From NCBI RefSeq assembly GCF_018613935.1, contig NZ_JAGGPF010000006.1, positions 1 through 64,000 of the forward strand: a DNA stretch of 64,000 bases, given 5' to 3'. Positions 11,686-21,903 of this stretch are shown here, piece after piece. Each line of letters begins with the position of its first letter. Position 1 is the first letter of the stretch. Below the pieces are notes generated by a model. That model searched no databases and had not been told where the DNA came from. It was given only the letters and a program-made list of their open reading frames with translations. A program made the translations under genes and the position numbers. Source of the stretch: Agromyces sp. ISL-38. Its GTDB lineage: Bacteria; Actinomycetota; Actinomycetes; Actinomycetales; Microbacteriaceae.

Positions 11686-12639
11686 ATGGACTTCGAACGT
11701 ATTCACACCCCGGTGATGCTCGACCGAACGGTCGAGCTGCTCGCTCCCGCCCTCGAACGCGAGGGCGCGGTGCTCGTCGACGCCACGCTCGGCATGGGCG
11801 GTCACACCCGCGCATTCCTCGAGCGCTTCCCGAATCTCACCGTGATCGGCCTCGATCGCGACCCCGACGCCCTCGAGATCGCCCGAGAGCGTCTCGCGGC
11901 GTTCGGCGACCGCGTGCGGTTCGTGCACACGGTCTACGACGGCATCGCGCGCGCCGTGCGTTCCGAGGGATTCCGTGAGGTGCAGGGAGTGCTCTTCGAC
12001 CTCGGCGTCTCGTCGCTGCAGCTCGATCGGGCCGAGCGCGGATTCGCCTACTCCAAAGACGCCCCGCTCGACATGCGGATGGACTTCACGCAAGGGCGCA
12101 CCGCGGCCGACGTCATCGCCGAAGAGAGCGAAGACGAGCTCAAGCGCATCTTCCTCGACTACGGCGAGGAGAAGCTCGCGGCGAGGTACGCGCGGGCGAT
12201 CGTGCGGGCCAGGGCGGAGGCCCCGATCACCCGTTCAGGCCAGCTCGTCGCGATCATCACCGCGGCAACGCCCGTCGTGGTGCAGCGGCAGGGGCATCCG
12301 GCCAAGCGGGTCTTCCAGGCGCTGCGCATCGAGGTGAACGAAGAGCTCTCGGTGCTGCAGGCTGCGATGCCCGCCGCCCTCGACACGCTCACCGTCGGCG
12401 GACGCATCGTCGTGCTCGCCTACCAGTCGCTCGAGGACCGCATCGTCAAGCGGGCCCTCCAGGCGGCTGCGAGCTCCAGCGCGCCCGCCGGGTTACCGAT
12501 GGAGCTGCCCGAACATCGCCCGATGTTCAAGCTCCTCGTACGCGGAGCCGAACTCGCGAGCGAATCAGAACAAGCGGAGAACCCGCGTGCGAAGCCGGTG
12601 CGACTGCGTGCCGCCGAACGAGTGAGGAGGCCGTCATGA
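11686..12639 (+). CDS. rsmH: 16S rRNA (cytosine1402-N4)-methyltransferase RsmH
   Basis: S-adenosylmethionine-dependent enzyme (formerly MraW) methylating C1402 of 16S rRNA in the decoding centre. The 317-residue protein starts MDFERIHTPVMLDRTVELL, which is diagnostic for the family. It has the SAM-binding motif DATLGMGGHTRAFLERFP (about residues 26-43), DLGVSSLQLDRAERGF and the C-terminal YQSLEDRIVK. The ATG at 11686 has an AAGGCGGAAG ribosome binding site. The stop overlaps the ftsL start by four bases (ATGA), indicating translational coupling. Confidence 0.96.
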   Translation: MDFERIHTPVMLDRTVELLAPALEREGAVLVDATLGMGGHTRAFLERFPNLTVIGLDRDPDALEIARERLAAFGDRVRFVHTVYDGIARAVRSEGFREVQGVLFDLGVSSLQLDRAERGFAYSKDAPLDMRMDFTQGRTAADVIAEESEDELKRIFLDYGEEKLAARYARAIVRARAEAPITRSGQLVAIITAATPVVVQRQGHPAKRVFQALRIEVNEELSVLQAAMPAALDTLTVGGRIVVLAYQSLEDRIVKRALQAAASSSAPAGLPMELPEHRPMFKLLVRGAELASESEQAENPRAKPVRLRAAERVRRPS

Positions 12640-13220
12640 GCGCTGTGCCGGCCCAGTCCGTACCAGCCCCTCGCCGCATCGAGACCGAGCGTCAGCGACG
12701 CCTCCGCCCTGCGCCCGAACGCGAGATCAGCCGCGCCAAGCCCACGCTCGGCTATGCCGTGATCGCCCTCGGCAGCGTCGCGATCATCATCGTCGCGCAG
12801 CTGCTGCTCTCCATCGCGGTCACCCAGGGCGCCTACGAGATCGACGCCTACCAGGTGCGCCAGGCCGAGCTCGCGCGCGAGCAGCAGACGCTCAGCGAAG
12901 ACCTCGATCGGGTCGAGTCGCCGCAGTTCCTCGCCATGAACGCCGAGGCGCTCGGCATGGTGCCGAACGCGAGCCCGGTGTACCTGCGTCTGTCCGACGG
13001 GGCGGTGCTCGGCCAGCCGACCGCCGCAACCGGCGGCGCCGGGGCATCCGCTCCGCTCGTGCCGAACACGCTCATCGACGGCGTGCCGCTCGTGACCGAC
13101 CAGCAGAACGGCAACGCCGGGAACGCGGCGAAGCCCGAACATGCCGCCGACGCAGCCACGCCGAACCAGGCAGCCGCGCCGCCGGCGGGCAACGGACTCC
13201 CGACACCCGCGACGCACTGA
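12636..13220 (+). CDS. ftsL: cell division protein FtsL
   Basis: Small bitopic divisome protein forming a complex with FtsB/DivIC and FtsQ and activating FtsWI. The 194 residues comprise a basic, Pro/Arg-rich cytoplasmic tail, a transmembrane helix near residues 40-62 (YAVIALGSVAIIIVAQLLLS) and a periplasmic coiled coil (AELAREQQTLSEDLDRVES). An MNAEALGMVP segment typical of FtsL follows, then a long Ala/Pro-rich tail of unknown function. Position between rsmH and ftsI, an ATGA overlap with rsmH, and a GAGGAGG Shine-Dalgarno support the call. Primary sequence conservation in FtsL is low. Confidence 0.88.
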   Translation: MSAVPAQSVPAPRRIETERQRRLRPAPEREISRAKPTLGYAVIALGSVAIIIVAQLLLSIAVTQGAYEIDAYQVRQAELAREQQTLSEDLDRVESPQFLAMNAEALGMVPNASPVYLRLSDGAVLGQPTAATGGAGASAPLVPNTLIDGVPLVTDQQNGNAGNAAKPEHAADAATPNQAAAPPAGNGLPTPATH

Positions 13221-13279
13221 ACGCGCGCACGCCGCAGCACGAGGACGATGAAGATCACGAGGACGGGGGGCGGGAACGG

Positions 13280-15079
13280 ATGAATCGCATCAGCCGGCAC
13301 CCGATGCGTCGCATCTTGATGGCGGCGGTCGTGCTCGTCGCCCTCGTCGGCGTCTTCGTCGTGCGTCTCGTCGACATCCAGGTGGTGCGCGCCGCCGAGC
13401 TCAACGTGCAGGCCGAGGATGCCCGGTCCCAACCGGTGACCACCTACGGCGCGCGCGGCGACATCGTCGACGTGAACGGGAAGGTGCTCGCCGACAGCGT
13501 CATCCGGTACGACATCGCCCTCTCGCCGAAGAACGCCGGACCGGTCACTCGCGATGTTCCCGACCCCGCTGATCCCGCGAAGACGAAGAGCGAGACGATC
13601 CCGCTCGAACAGGTCGCCGCCGAGCTCGGCGCGGCCGTGGGCATCACGGGAGAGGAGGTGCTCGCCATCATCTCCGACCGCCTCGCCGACAACCCGAAGT
13701 CCGACTTCGCCTACGTCGCGAAGCTCGTCGACACCCCGATATACGAAGCGGTGAAGGCACTCGACATCCCCTGGGTCGAGCCCTACGAGCATGCGAGCCG
13801 TCGGTACCCGAACGGTGCCGTCGCCGGCAACCTCATCGGATTCGTCGGCGATGAGGGCGAAGCGCTCGCGGGCCTCGAACTCGCCGAAGACGAATGCCTC
13901 GCCGGCGAGAACGGGCAGGTCAGCTACCTGCACAGCCTGCGCGACTGGGTGACGATCCCCGGAACGGAGGTCGTGCACAAGCAGGCCCGCGACGGCGGCA
14001 CCCTCAAGCTCACGATCGACAGTGACCTGCAGTGGTTCGTGCAACGCGCAGCGGAGGCGCAAGTGCAGGCGACCGGGGCCGATTGGGCGACGGTGACGGT
14101 CATGGAGGCGAAGACCGGCCGGCTCCTCGCCGTCGCCGACGTGCCGACGATCGACCCGAACGACCCCGCGGCAACGCCCGAGGGCGACCGCGGCTCACGG
14201 TCGTTCACCGCCCCGTTCGAGCCCGGCTCGACGTTCAAGGCGCTCACCGCGGCATCCGTCATCGACAAGGGCAAGGCCAACCCGCTCAGCGAGGTCATGG
14301 CGCCCTATCGCTACACGCCCGCGAACGGCGCCGACATCAATGACAGCTTCTATCACGAGGACACCCCGTACACCCTGACGGGCGTGCTCGTCGACTCGTC
14401 GAACACGGGCATGTCGATGTTCGGCGAGCGCCTGACCGACCAGGAGCGCTACGACGACATGCTCGCGTTCGGGCTCGGCGAGCGCACCGAGGTCGGGTTC
14501 CCGGGCGAGGAGCCCGGCGACCTGCACGGCGGCCCCGACGAGTGGGACAACCAGACGAAGTACGCCACGATGTTCGGCCAGGGACTCACCACGACCGCGG
14601 TGCAGATCGCGAGCGCCTACCAGACGATCGCGAACGGCGGCGTGCGCATGCCTGTCTCTCTCGTCGACGGATGCCGTGACGAGAACGGCGACGTCAGCAA
14701 GACCGAGTCCACTGGCACGCAGGTCATCTCCGAGACCGCCGCCGACGAGACGAGCCAGATGCTCGAGCGCGTGTACCTCGACGGCTGGCTCGCCGACAAG
14801 TGGGAGATCCCCGGCTATCGGGTGGCGGCAAAGACCGGCACGGCGCAGGTTCCCGACGGCGAAGGCGGCTACTTGAGCGGCTACCTCGTGTCGGTCTCCG
14901 GCTTCGCCCCGGCCGACGACCCCGAGTTCGTCGTTTCGGTGAGCATCATGAATCCCGTTAAGATGAACTCGTCCGCCGCATCCGCTCCCGTCTTCCAGCA
15001 GGTGATGAGCCAAGTGCTGAAGAAGTATCGGACCGTTCCGTCCGGCGCCCCGGCGCCCGAGCTGCCAGCCACCTGGTGA
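13280..15079 (+). CDS. ftsI: septal peptidoglycan transpeptidase FtsI (class B PBP)
   Basis: Cross-links septal peptidoglycan with FtsW; target of beta-lactams. The 599-residue protein has a short cytoplasmic tail, a transmembrane anchor (about residues 12-30), a pedestal domain (YGARGDIVDVNGKVLA, then RRYPNG) and a C-terminal transpeptidase domain. The catalytic triad motifs are S317-T-F-K, S373-S-N and K518-T-G, all intact and properly spaced. ATG at 13280 is preceded by GGCGGGAACGG; an upstream ATG at 13247 reads only 11 codons. No PASTA domain is present. Confidence 0.96.
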   Translation: MNRISRHPMRRILMAAVVLVALVGVFVVRLVDIQVVRAAELNVQAEDARSQPVTTYGARGDIVDVNGKVLADSVIRYDIALSPKNAGPVTRDVPDPADPAKTKSETIPLEQVAAELGAAVGITGEEVLAIISDRLADNPKSDFAYVAKLVDTPIYEAVKALDIPWVEPYEHASRRYPNGAVAGNLIGFVGDEGEALAGLELAEDECLAGENGQVSYLHSLRDWVTIPGTEVVHKQARDGGTLKLTIDSDLQWFVQRAAEAQVQATGADWATVTVMEAKTGRLLAVADVPTIDPNDPAATPEGDRGSRSFTAPFEPGSTFKALTAASVIDKGKANPLSEVMAPYRYTPANGADINDSFYHEDTPYTLTGVLVDSSNTGMSMFGERLTDQERYDDMLAFGLGERTEVGFPGEEPGDLHGGPDEWDNQTKYATMFGQGLTTTAVQIASAYQTIANGGVRMPVSLVDGCRDENGDVSKTESTGTQVISETAADETSQMLERVYLDGWLADKWEIPGYRVAAKTGTAQVPDGEGGYLSGYLVSVSGFAPADDPEFVVSVSIMNPVKMNSSAASAPVFQQVMSQVLKKYRTVPSGAPAPELPATW

Positions 15080-15092
15080 GAAAGTTGGGTTC

Positions 15093-16640
15093 GTGACCGG
15101 ATCGCCTCCCACGGCCCTCCGGCCGCAGCATCCGAGCCCCCGATCCGTTCACGGCCTCGCCGAGGCGTTCGGTCTCGAGGTGCGCGGCGACGTCGACGGT
15201 CTCGAGATCACCGGCGCAGCGCTGTCCTCGGCCACAGTGCGCCCCGGCGACCTCTACGTCGGCGTTCCCGGCAGGAATGCGCACGGAGCCGACTTCACCG
15301 CCGCCGCTCGCGATGCCGGCGCGGTCGCCGTGCTCACTGACGAGGCCGGTGCCGAACGCGCCGCAGGAGCCGGGCTGCCGATCCTCGTGACGCCCGACGC
15401 GCGAGCCGCGCTCGGCGACGTGGCCGCATGGATCCACCGCACGGCCGAGAATCCGGCGACCCTCTTCGCCGTGACCGGCACGAACGGCAAGACGAGCGTC
15501 GTCTACCTGCTCTACGGAATCCTCCGCCAGCTCGGCATCGTCGCCGGCCTCACCTCCACTGCCGAACGGCGCATCGGCGACGAAGCCGTCACGAGCTCGC
15601 TCACGACGCCCGAGGCGAGCGAGCTGCACGCGCTGCTCGCGCGCATGCGCGAGGTCGACGTGCGCGCCGTCGGCATCGAGGTGTCGGCGCAGGCGCTCTC
15701 GCGGCATCGGGTCGACGGGCTCGTGTTCGACGTCGTCGGGTTCACGAACCTCACGCACGACCACCTCGACGACTACGCGTCGCTCGAGGAGTACTTCGAC
15801 GCGAAGCGCGAGCTGTTCCAGCCCGAGCGCGCACGTCGCGGCGTGATCACGGTCGACTCCGAATGGGGGGAGCGACTCGTCGGCGCGTCCCGCATCCCGG
15901 TGACGACGCTCACGACCGTCGACGGCGTCGAGGCCGACTGGCGCCTCACCGTGCTCGACGAGACGGCCACCCACACGAGCTTCGTGCTCGACGGCCCCGA
16001 AGGGCGCCACCTCGAGACGAAGGTGCCCCTGCTCGGCTGGTACATGGCGGCGAACGCCGCGCTCGCGATCATCATGCTCGTCGAGTCGGGCATGGATCTC
16101 GAGCGCATCGCGCACGTGCTCGAGCGCGACGGCGGCATCGATGCGTACATCCCGGGTCGCGCCGAGCGCATCTCGGGCGATCGCGGCCCCGTCGTCTACA
16201 TCGACTACGGGCACAGCCCCGATGCGTTCCTGCAGACCCTCGGCGCCATCCGTCGCTTCACCTCGGGCAAGCTCGTGATGGTCTTCGGCGCCGACGGCGA
16301 CCGTGACACCACGAAACGCGCCGAGATGGGCGCGATCGCGGCACGCGGCGCCGACGTGGTCGTCATCACCGACTTCCATCCCCGCTTCGAGGACCCCGCC
16401 GCCATCCGCGCGGCGCTCATCGCGGGCGCGCGCGCGGCGGTGCCCGAGCGTGAGATCCACGAGGTTCCCGACCCGCGAGCCGCGTTCCGCGCCGCGCTCG
16501 CCCTCGCCGGCGAGGGCGACGCGATCCTCTATGCGGGGCCCGGCCATGAGGACTACCACGAGGTGCGCGGCGTGAAGATCCCGTATTCCGCTCGCGAAGA
16601 CTCGAAGCAGGCGCTGCGCGACGCCGGGTGGCTCGAATGA
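15093..16640 (+). CDS. murE: UDP-MurNAc-dipeptide ligase MurE
   Basis: Adds the third residue of the peptidoglycan stem peptide using ATP. The 515 residues include the P-loop GTNGKT (within residues 128-135), the KRELF lysine expected to be carbamylated, DYGHSPDAF, FGADGDRDTTKR and the terminal GPGHEDY motif. The specificity loop reads DFHPRFEDP (residues 427-435) where meso-DAP enzymes have DNPR and lysine enzymes DNPA. The added amino acid is therefore probably neither; diaminobutyrate or ornithine would suit a type B wall (inference). The GTG start has a weak Shine-Dalgarno. The stop overlaps murF (ATGA). Confidence 0.95.
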   Translation: MTGSPPTALRPQHPSPRSVHGLAEAFGLEVRGDVDGLEITGAALSSATVRPGDLYVGVPGRNAHGADFTAAARDAGAVAVLTDEAGAERAAGAGLPILVTPDARAALGDVAAWIHRTAENPATLFAVTGTNGKTSVVYLLYGILRQLGIVAGLTSTAERRIGDEAVTSSLTTPEASELHALLARMREVDVRAVGIEVSAQALSRHRVDGLVFDVVGFTNLTHDHLDDYASLEEYFDAKRELFQPERARRGVITVDSEWGERLVGASRIPVTTLTTVDGVEADWRLTVLDETATHTSFVLDGPEGRHLETKVPLLGWYMAANAALAIIMLVESGMDLERIAHVLERDGGIDAYIPGRAERISGDRGPVVYIDYGHSPDAFLQTLGAIRRFTSGKLVMVFGADGDRDTTKRAEMGAIAARGADVVVITDFHPRFEDPAAIRAALIAGARAAVPEREIHEVPDPRAAFRAALALAGEGDAILYAGPGHEDYHEVRGVKIPYSAREDSKQALRDAGWLE

Positions 16641-18049
16641 TCGCGCTGACCCTCGCGGAATTCGCGGCTGCCGCCCCGGGCGAACTCCGCCTCGACGGCA
16701 CCGACGCGACGCCCGAGACGGTGGTCTCCGGCGCCGTCACGACCGACTCGCGCGAGGTATCGCCCGGCGGCGTGTTCGTCGCGAAGCGCGGAGAGTTCGA
16801 CGACGGCCACCGTTTCGCTCCCGCCGCCGCCGAACAGGGCGCCGCTCTCCTCGTCGTCGAACGACCGCTCGACGTGCCGGTGCCCCAGCTCGTCGTGGCC
16901 GACTCGGTCGACGCGCTCGGTGCGATCGCGGCTGAGGTCGTGCGGCGCGTGCGCTCTCACGGGCAGCTGCGCATCGTGGGCGTCACCGGATCGAACGGCA
17001 AGACGACCACGAAGAACCTCCTCCGCACGGTGCTCGAGCGGGTGGGTCCCACGGTGGCCGCCCGCGCCTCGTTCAACAACGAGGTGGGGGCGCCGATCAC
17101 GATGCTCGAGCTCACCGACGAGACCCGGTTCCTCGTCGCCGAGATGGGCGCGAGCGCGGTCGGCGAGATCGCCCGGCTCATCCGCTTGGCCAAGCCCGAC
17201 ATCGGCATCGTCCTGAAGGTGGGCCTCGCGCATGCGGAGGGATTCGGCGGCATCGAGCAGACCGTGCGCGCGAAGTCCGAGATGGTCACCGAACTCCTCG
17301 AGACGGATGTCGCGGTGCTGAACGCCGACGACCCGCGGGTGGTGCCCATGGCCGACATCACCGCTGCCCGTGTCGTGTGGTTCGGGCTCGGCGAATCAGC
17401 CGACGTGCGAGCAGTCGACCTCATCGCGCACTCCCGCGGCACCGAGTTCACCGTCGTCCTGGCGAGCGGCGAGCGAGCACGAGTGCGCTTCGGCGTGCTC
17501 GGCGAGCACCACGTCATGAACGCGCTCGCGGCGATCGCGGCATCCGTCGAACTCGGCGTGCCGCTGCCGGCCGTCGTCGAGGCTCTCGAGTCGGTCACCC
17601 TCGCCGAGCGCTGGCGGATGCAGCTCATGGGCGGCCGCGACGACGTCACGATCATCAATGACGCCTACAACGCGAGTCCCGACTCGATGGCCGCGGCGCT
17701 GAAGACCCTCGCGCAGGTGAAGTCCCCGGGCGGGCGCACGATCGCCGTGCTCGGCGAGATGAGCGAGCTCGGCGAGTTCTCGGGCGAGGAGCACGACCGC
17801 ATCGCCCTGCTCGCGGTGCGACTCGGCGTGTCGCAGCTCGTCGTCGTCGGCAAGGGCGCGAGGCGCCTGCACATCACCGCGATCAACGAGGGCTCATGGG
17901 ACGGCGAATCCGCCTACGTGGAGACCGCAGACGAGGCGTTCGACCTTCTCGTGTCCTCCATCCGTCCCGGTGACACGGTGCTCGTCAAATCGTCGAACTC
18001 GGCGGGCCTGCGTCACCTCGGCGACCGACTGGGAGAATGGTTCTCGTGA
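16637..18049 (+). CDS. murF: UDP-MurNAc-tripeptide D-alanyl-D-alanine ligase MurF
   Basis: Adds D-Ala-D-Ala to complete the cytoplasmic pentapeptide precursor. The 470-residue protein has the Mur-ligase P-loop GSNGKTTT (residues 118-125), the N-terminal [18 protein letters not shown] motif, the [11 protein letters not shown] motif of MurF and the C-terminal KSSNSAGL element. The ATG at 16637 overlaps the murE stop; a GTG nine bases upstream is possible but less likely. It is followed without gap by mraY (GTGA overlap), giving a tightly coupled translational unit. Confidence 0.96.
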   Translation: MIALTLAEFAAAAPGELRLDGTDATPETVVSGAVTTDSREVSPGGVFVAKRGEFDDGHRFAPAAAEQGAALLVVERPLDVPVPQLVVADSVDALGAIAAEVVRRVRSHGQLRIVGVTGSNGKTTTKNLLRTVLERVGPTVAARASFNNEVGAPITMLELTDETRFLVAEMGASAVGEIARLIRLAKPDIGIVLKVGLAHAEGFGGIEQTVRAKSEMVTELLETDVAVLNADDPRVVPMADITAARVVWFGLGESADVRAVDLIAHSRGTEFTVVLASGERARVRFGVLGEHHVMNALAAIAASVELGVPLPAVVEALESVTLAERWRMQLMGGRDDVTIINDAYNASPDSMAAALKTLAQVKSPGGRTIAVLGEMSELGEFSGEEHDRIALLAVRLGVSQLVVVGKGARRLHITAINEGSWDGESAYVETADEAFDLLVSSIRPGDTVLVKSSNSAGLRHLGDRLGEWFS

Positions 18050-19143
18050 GAGCACTGCTGACTGCCGGAGCCCTGTCGCTCTCCTTCACGCTGTTTCTGA
18101 CCCCGTTGTTCATCCGCCTCTTCACGAGGCTCGGGTGGGGCCAGTTCATCCGCGACGACGGTCCGAAGAGCCACCACGTGAAGCGCGGCACGCCCACCAT
18201 GGGCGGCATCATCTTCATTCTCGGCACCCTGTTCGGCTATTTCGTCGCGACGCTGCTCGTGAGCAATGAGCCGCCGACGGCATCGGGGCTGCTCGTGCTG
18301 CTCATGATGGTCGGCCTCGGCGCCGTGGGCTTCATCGACGACTTCCTGAAGACACGCAAGAAGCAGAGCCTCGGACTCGGCGGCTGGGCGAAGGTGCTCG
18401 GCCAGGTCGCCGTGGCGGCGGCGTTCGGGCTGCTGGCGCTGGAGTTCCCGAACGTGCAGGGCGTGACCCCGGCGAATACGAAGATCTCGTTCATCCGTGA
18501 CCTTCCGCTGGACTTCATGGTGTTCGGCACCATCGTCGGCGTGGTCCTCTACGTGCTCTGGATCTGCCTCATCACGGCCGGCACCTCGAACGCGGTGAAC
18601 GTCACCGACGGCCTCGACGGCCTCGCCACGGGCGCCTCGATCCTCGCGATCGGTTCGTTCGTCATCATCGGGTTCTGGCAGTTCAACCAGTCGAAGTTCG
18701 GCGAGAACCTCAATCCGAGCGACCTGTATCGCAGTTACGACGTGCGTGACCCGCTCGACATCGCGATCGTCGCGACGGCTATCGTCGGCGGCCTCATCGG
18801 CTTCCTCTGGTGGAACACCAACCCCGCGCACATCTACATGGGAGACACGGGCTCGCTCGCGCTCGGCGGCGCCCTCGCCGCGCTCGGGGTCGTCAGTCAC
18901 ACCGAGCTGCTGCTCCTGCTCATCGGCGGTCTCTTCGTGATCGAGACGGGCTCGGTGATCGTGCAGCGCGCCTACTTCAAGCTGACCCGTGGCAAGCGCA
19001 TCTTCCTGATGAGCCCGATCCACCATCATTTCGAGCTCAAGGGCTGGGCCGAGGTCACGATCGTCGTTCGCTTCTGGATCATCGGCGGCCTGTTCGTGGC
19101 CGCCGGCGTCGGCAGCTTCTACTTCGAATGGCTGCAGCGTTGA
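18046..19143 (+). CDS. mraY: phospho-N-acetylmuramoyl-pentapeptide transferase MraY
   Basis: Integral membrane enzyme that loads the UDP-MurNAc-pentapeptide onto undecaprenyl phosphate, forming lipid I. The 365 residues form about ten transmembrane helices and carry the family catalytic motifs: DDFLK (Asp98-Asp99), [10 protein letters not shown] (Asp188), [10 protein letters not shown] and HHHFELKGW (His326-328). The GTG at 18046 overlaps the murF stop and has GGGAG ten bases upstream; the ATG at 18037 would put that RBS too close. Confidence 0.95.
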   Translation: MRALLTAGALSLSFTLFLTPLFIRLFTRLGWGQFIRDDGPKSHHVKRGTPTMGGIIFILGTLFGYFVATLLVSNEPPTASGLLVLLMMVGLGAVGFIDDFLKTRKKQSLGLGGWAKVLGQVAVAAAFGLLALEFPNVQGVTPANTKISFIRDLPLDFMVFGTIVGVVLYVLWICLITAGTSNAVNVTDGLDGLATGASILAIGSFVIIGFWQFNQSKFGENLNPSDLYRSYDVRDPLDIAIVATAIVGGLIGFLWWNTNPAHIYMGDTGSLALGGALAALGVVSHTELLLLLIGGLFVIETGSVIVQRAYFKLTRGKRIFLMSPIHHHFELKGWAEVTIVVRFWIIGGLFVAAGVGSFYFEWLQR

Positions 19144-20693
19144 TGGCGGATGCCGCGACGACCCCGCCGAGCTCCACTGCCCGCCTCGACTCGCTCACGA
19201 GCTGGCACGCCGACTGGAGCGGACTGCGCGTCGCCGTGCTCGGACTCGGCGTGACGGGGTTCGCCGTCGCCGACACCCTCACGGAGCTCGGCGCGAAGGT
19301 GCTCGTGCTCGCGCCCGATGCCGACGACGACCGGGCGCGCATCCTCGAGGTCATCGGTGCCGAACTGCTGCGGCATCCGCTCGACTCGGTGCCCGACGGG
19401 CTCGTCGGCTTCGCCCCCGAGCTCGTGGTCGCCTCGCCCGGGTTCCATCCCGACCACCCGGTGCTGGAGTGGGCAGGGGAGACCGGCACCCCGGTGTGGG
19501 GTGACATCGAGCTCGCCTGGCGCGTGCGCGACAAGGTGAACGCCGCCGAGTGGATCCTCGTGACCGGCACGAACGGCAAGACCACGACAGTGCAGCTCAC
19601 GTCGACGTTCCTCGCGGCGAACGGCCTGCGCGCAGCGCCCTGCGGGAACATCGGCGTGCCCGTCCTCGATGCCGTGCGCGATCCCAGCGGATTCGACGTG
19701 CTCGTCGTGGAGCTCTCGAGCTACCAGCTCCACCACCTGCCGACCACCGGACCTGGAGCCCTGCATCCGTGGGCGAGCGTGTGCCTGAACGTCGCCGACG
19801 ACCACCTCGACTGGCACGGCTCGGCCGAGGCGTACCGTTCGGCGAAGGGCACCGTCTACGCGAACACCAAGGTCGCCTGCGTCTACAACCGCGGCGACGA
19901 CGCGACCGAGCAGATGGTGCGCGACGCCGACGTCGAAGAGGGAGCCCGGGCGATCGGGTTCGGGCTCGACGTTCCAGGGCCGAGCGACTTCGGCGTCGTC
20001 GAGGGCATCCTCTGCGACCGTGCCTTCCTCGACGAGCGGCAGAGCTCCGCGCTCGAGATCGTGACGGTCGGCGAACTCGAGCCGCGCGGCCTCGCCGCGC
20101 CGCATGTGGTGGCCAACATCCTCGCGGCATCGGCGCTCGCCCGATCCTTCGGCGTGCCGGTCGGGGTCATCCACGATGCGCTCGGCGACTTCCGACTCGA
20201 CGCGCACCGCATCGAGACGGTCGCGGTGGCGGGCGGCATCCGCTGGATCGACGATTCGAAGGCCACGAATCCGCACGCCGCCGAGGCCTCACTGCGGGCG
20301 TTCGGGCAGGTCGTCTGGATCGTCGGCGGGCTCCTGAAGGGTGTCGACGCCGACGCGCTCGTGGCCGCGCACGCGCCGCGCCTCCGCGCCGCCATCGTGA
20401 TCGGCGTCGATCGCGCCCAGCTCGTCGCGGCATTCGCACGACACGCGCCGGCACTGCCCGTGTTCGAGGTCGCCGCGGATGACACTGAACGTGTGATGCC
20501 CGAGGCGGTCGCACTGGCTGCGGCGGTCGCGGGGGAGGGCGACACCGTGCTCCTCGCGCCGGCCGCGGCATCCATGGACCAGTTCGCCGACTACGCCGAC
20601 CGCGGCCGGCGATTCCACGACGCGGTCATCGCACAGCTTGGGGGTGAGGCGGATGGCGACCCCGCCCCGCAAGAGCCGCCCAGAGAAGGCTGA
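19143..20693 (+). CDS. murD: UDP-MurNAc-L-Ala/Gly D-glutamate ligase MurD
   Basis: Adds D-glutamate to UDP-MurNAc-amino acid in the cytoplasm. The 516 residues include an N-terminal Rossmann domain (RVAVLGLGVTGFAVADTL), the P-loop GTNGKTTT (residues 142-149), ELSSYQL, the DDHLDWHGS motif and IDDSKATNPHA. It starts at ATG 19143, overlapping the mraY stop by one base, and runs 41 bases into ftsW. It is longer than the roughly 450-residue norm, mainly through an N-terminal extension and loops. Type B walls can carry glycine at position 1, so the incoming substrate may be UDP-MurNAc-Gly (inference). Confidence 0.95.
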   Translation: MADAATTPPSSTARLDSLTSWHADWSGLRVAVLGLGVTGFAVADTLTELGAKVLVLAPDADDDRARILEVIGAELLRHPLDSVPDGLVGFAPELVVASPGFHPDHPVLEWAGETGTPVWGDIELAWRVRDKVNAAEWILVTGTNGKTTTVQLTSTFLAANGLRAAPCGNIGVPVLDAVRDPSGFDVLVVELSSYQLHHLPTTGPGALHPWASVCLNVADDHLDWHGSAEAYRSAKGTVYANTKVACVYNRGDDATEQMVRDADVEEGARAIGFGLDVPGPSDFGVVEGILCDRAFLDERQSSALEIVTVGELEPRGLAAPHVVANILAASALARSFGVPVGVIHDALGDFRLDAHRIETVAVAGGIRWIDDSKATNPHAAEASLRAFGQVVWIVGGLLKGVDADALVAAHAPRLRAAIVIGVDRAQLVAAFARHAPALPVFEVAADDTERVMPEAVALAAAVAGEGDTVLLAPAAASMDQFADYADRGRRFHDAVIAQLGGEADGDPAPQEPPREG

Positions 20694-21903
20694 GCAAGCG
20701 GGCATCTCGGCCGCCCGCATCGGGCTCGGCCGTGTGTTCCGCGTCGAGTCGAAGGACTACTTCCTGCTGCTCGGCACGACGCTGTTCCTCGTCGTGTTCG
20801 GTCTCATCATGGTGCTCTCCTCATCGTCGGTCGAGTCGCACCTCGATGACGGCGGGTTCTTCGTGCAGGCGACCCGACAGGGCCTCTACGCGCTGTTCGG
20901 GATTCCGATCATGCTCATCGCCAGCCGGATGCCCGAGACGCTGTGGATGCGCGTCGCGTGGCCCGCCCTCATCGCCTCGTGCGTGCTGCAACTCCTGGTG
21001 GTCGCGACCCCGCTCGGCATCACCGTCGGCGGGAACACGAACTGGCTCGAGATCGGGCCCGTGCAGTTCCAGCCGTCAGAGCTCATCAAGGTGGCGCTCG
21101 TCATGTGGCTCGGACTCATCGTGACGAAGAAGGAGCCGTACCTCGGCGAGTTCCGGCGGGGCATCCTGCCGATCCTGCTCGTCGGCGGCGGCTCGATCGG
21201 GCTCGTGCTCCTCGGCGGCGACCTCGGCACCGTCATGATCATGGGCGCGATGCTCCTCGGCGCGCTCTTCCTCATCGGCGTCCGATTCCGGCTCCTGCTG
21301 CCGCCGGTCTTCCTCGGCGCGATCGCCTTCGTCATCGTCGCCGTCTCGAGCGACAGCCGGATGCGTCGCATCACGGCGTTCCTCGAGGAGAACTGCTCGC
21401 AATACGACCAAGAGGACTGCTACCAGATCCAGCACGGGATGTTCGCTCTCGCCAACGGCGGGGTGTTCGGGGTCGGACTCGGGAACTCGGCGGCGAAATG
21501 GTCGTGGCTGCCGGCCGCCGACAACGACTTCATCTTCGCGATCATCGGCGAGGAGCTCGGCCTCATCGGCGCAGTCGTGGTCATCGCCCTCTTCGTCGTG
21601 CTCGCGGTCACGTTCGCGCGCGTGCTCCGGGCCGCTCGCACGCAGTTCGCGCGCGCGGTGACCGCGGCGGTGCTCGTGTGGATCATCGGTCAGGCCTGTG
21701 TCAATATCGGTGTCGTGCTCGGCGTCTTCCCCGTTCTCGGTGTTCCCCTTCCCCTCGTCTCGGCGGGCGGCACCGCCCTGCTCACGACGCTCTTCGCAAT
21801 CGGCGTCGTCCTGTCGGTCGCGCGCGACCCCGAAGCGCCCGCTCGCGCCGCGGCTCGTGCAGAGGCCCGCAAGGCACGTGCAGCGGGGCGCCCGCTGCGA
21901 TGA
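20653..21903 (+). CDS. ftsW: septal peptidoglycan glycosyltransferase FtsW
   Basis: SEDS-family polymerase of lipid II at the division site, partner of FtsI. The 416-residue protein has a charged cytoplasmic tail (about 35 residues) and ten hydrophobic segments. It carries QFQPSELIK, the TNWLEIGP loop and the C-terminal SEDS signature NIGVVLGVFPVLGVPLPLVS. ATG 20653 lies inside the end of murD (41-base overlap) with GGGGTGAGGCGG as ribosome binding site. The stop overlaps the murG start (ATGA). Confidence 0.95.
   Translation: MATPPRKSRPEKAEQAGISAARIGLGRVFRVESKDYFLLLGTTLFLVVFGLIMVLSSSSVESHLDDGGFFVQATRQGLYALFGIPIMLIASRMPETLWMRVAWPALIASCVLQLLVVATPLGITVGGNTNWLEIGPVQFQPSELIKVALVMWLGLIVTKKEPYLGEFRRGILPILLVGGGSIGLVLLGGDLGTVMIMGAMLLGALFLIGVRFRLLLPPVFLGAIAFVIVAVSSDSRMRRITAFLEENCSQYDQEDCYQIQHGMFALANGGVFGVGLGNSAAKWSWLPAADNDFIFAIIGEELGLIGAVVVIALFVVLAVTFARVLRAARTQFARAVTAAVLVWIIGQACVNIGVVLGVFPVLGVPLPLVSAGGTALLTTLFAIGVVLSVARDPEAPARAAARAEARKARAAGRPLR

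Noticed and set aside
18810..19142. N-terminal extension of murD into mraY
   Set aside because: The frame is open, but the residues are Arg/His-rich shadow sequence and the ATG at 19143 overlaps the mraY stop as expected for a coupled operon.
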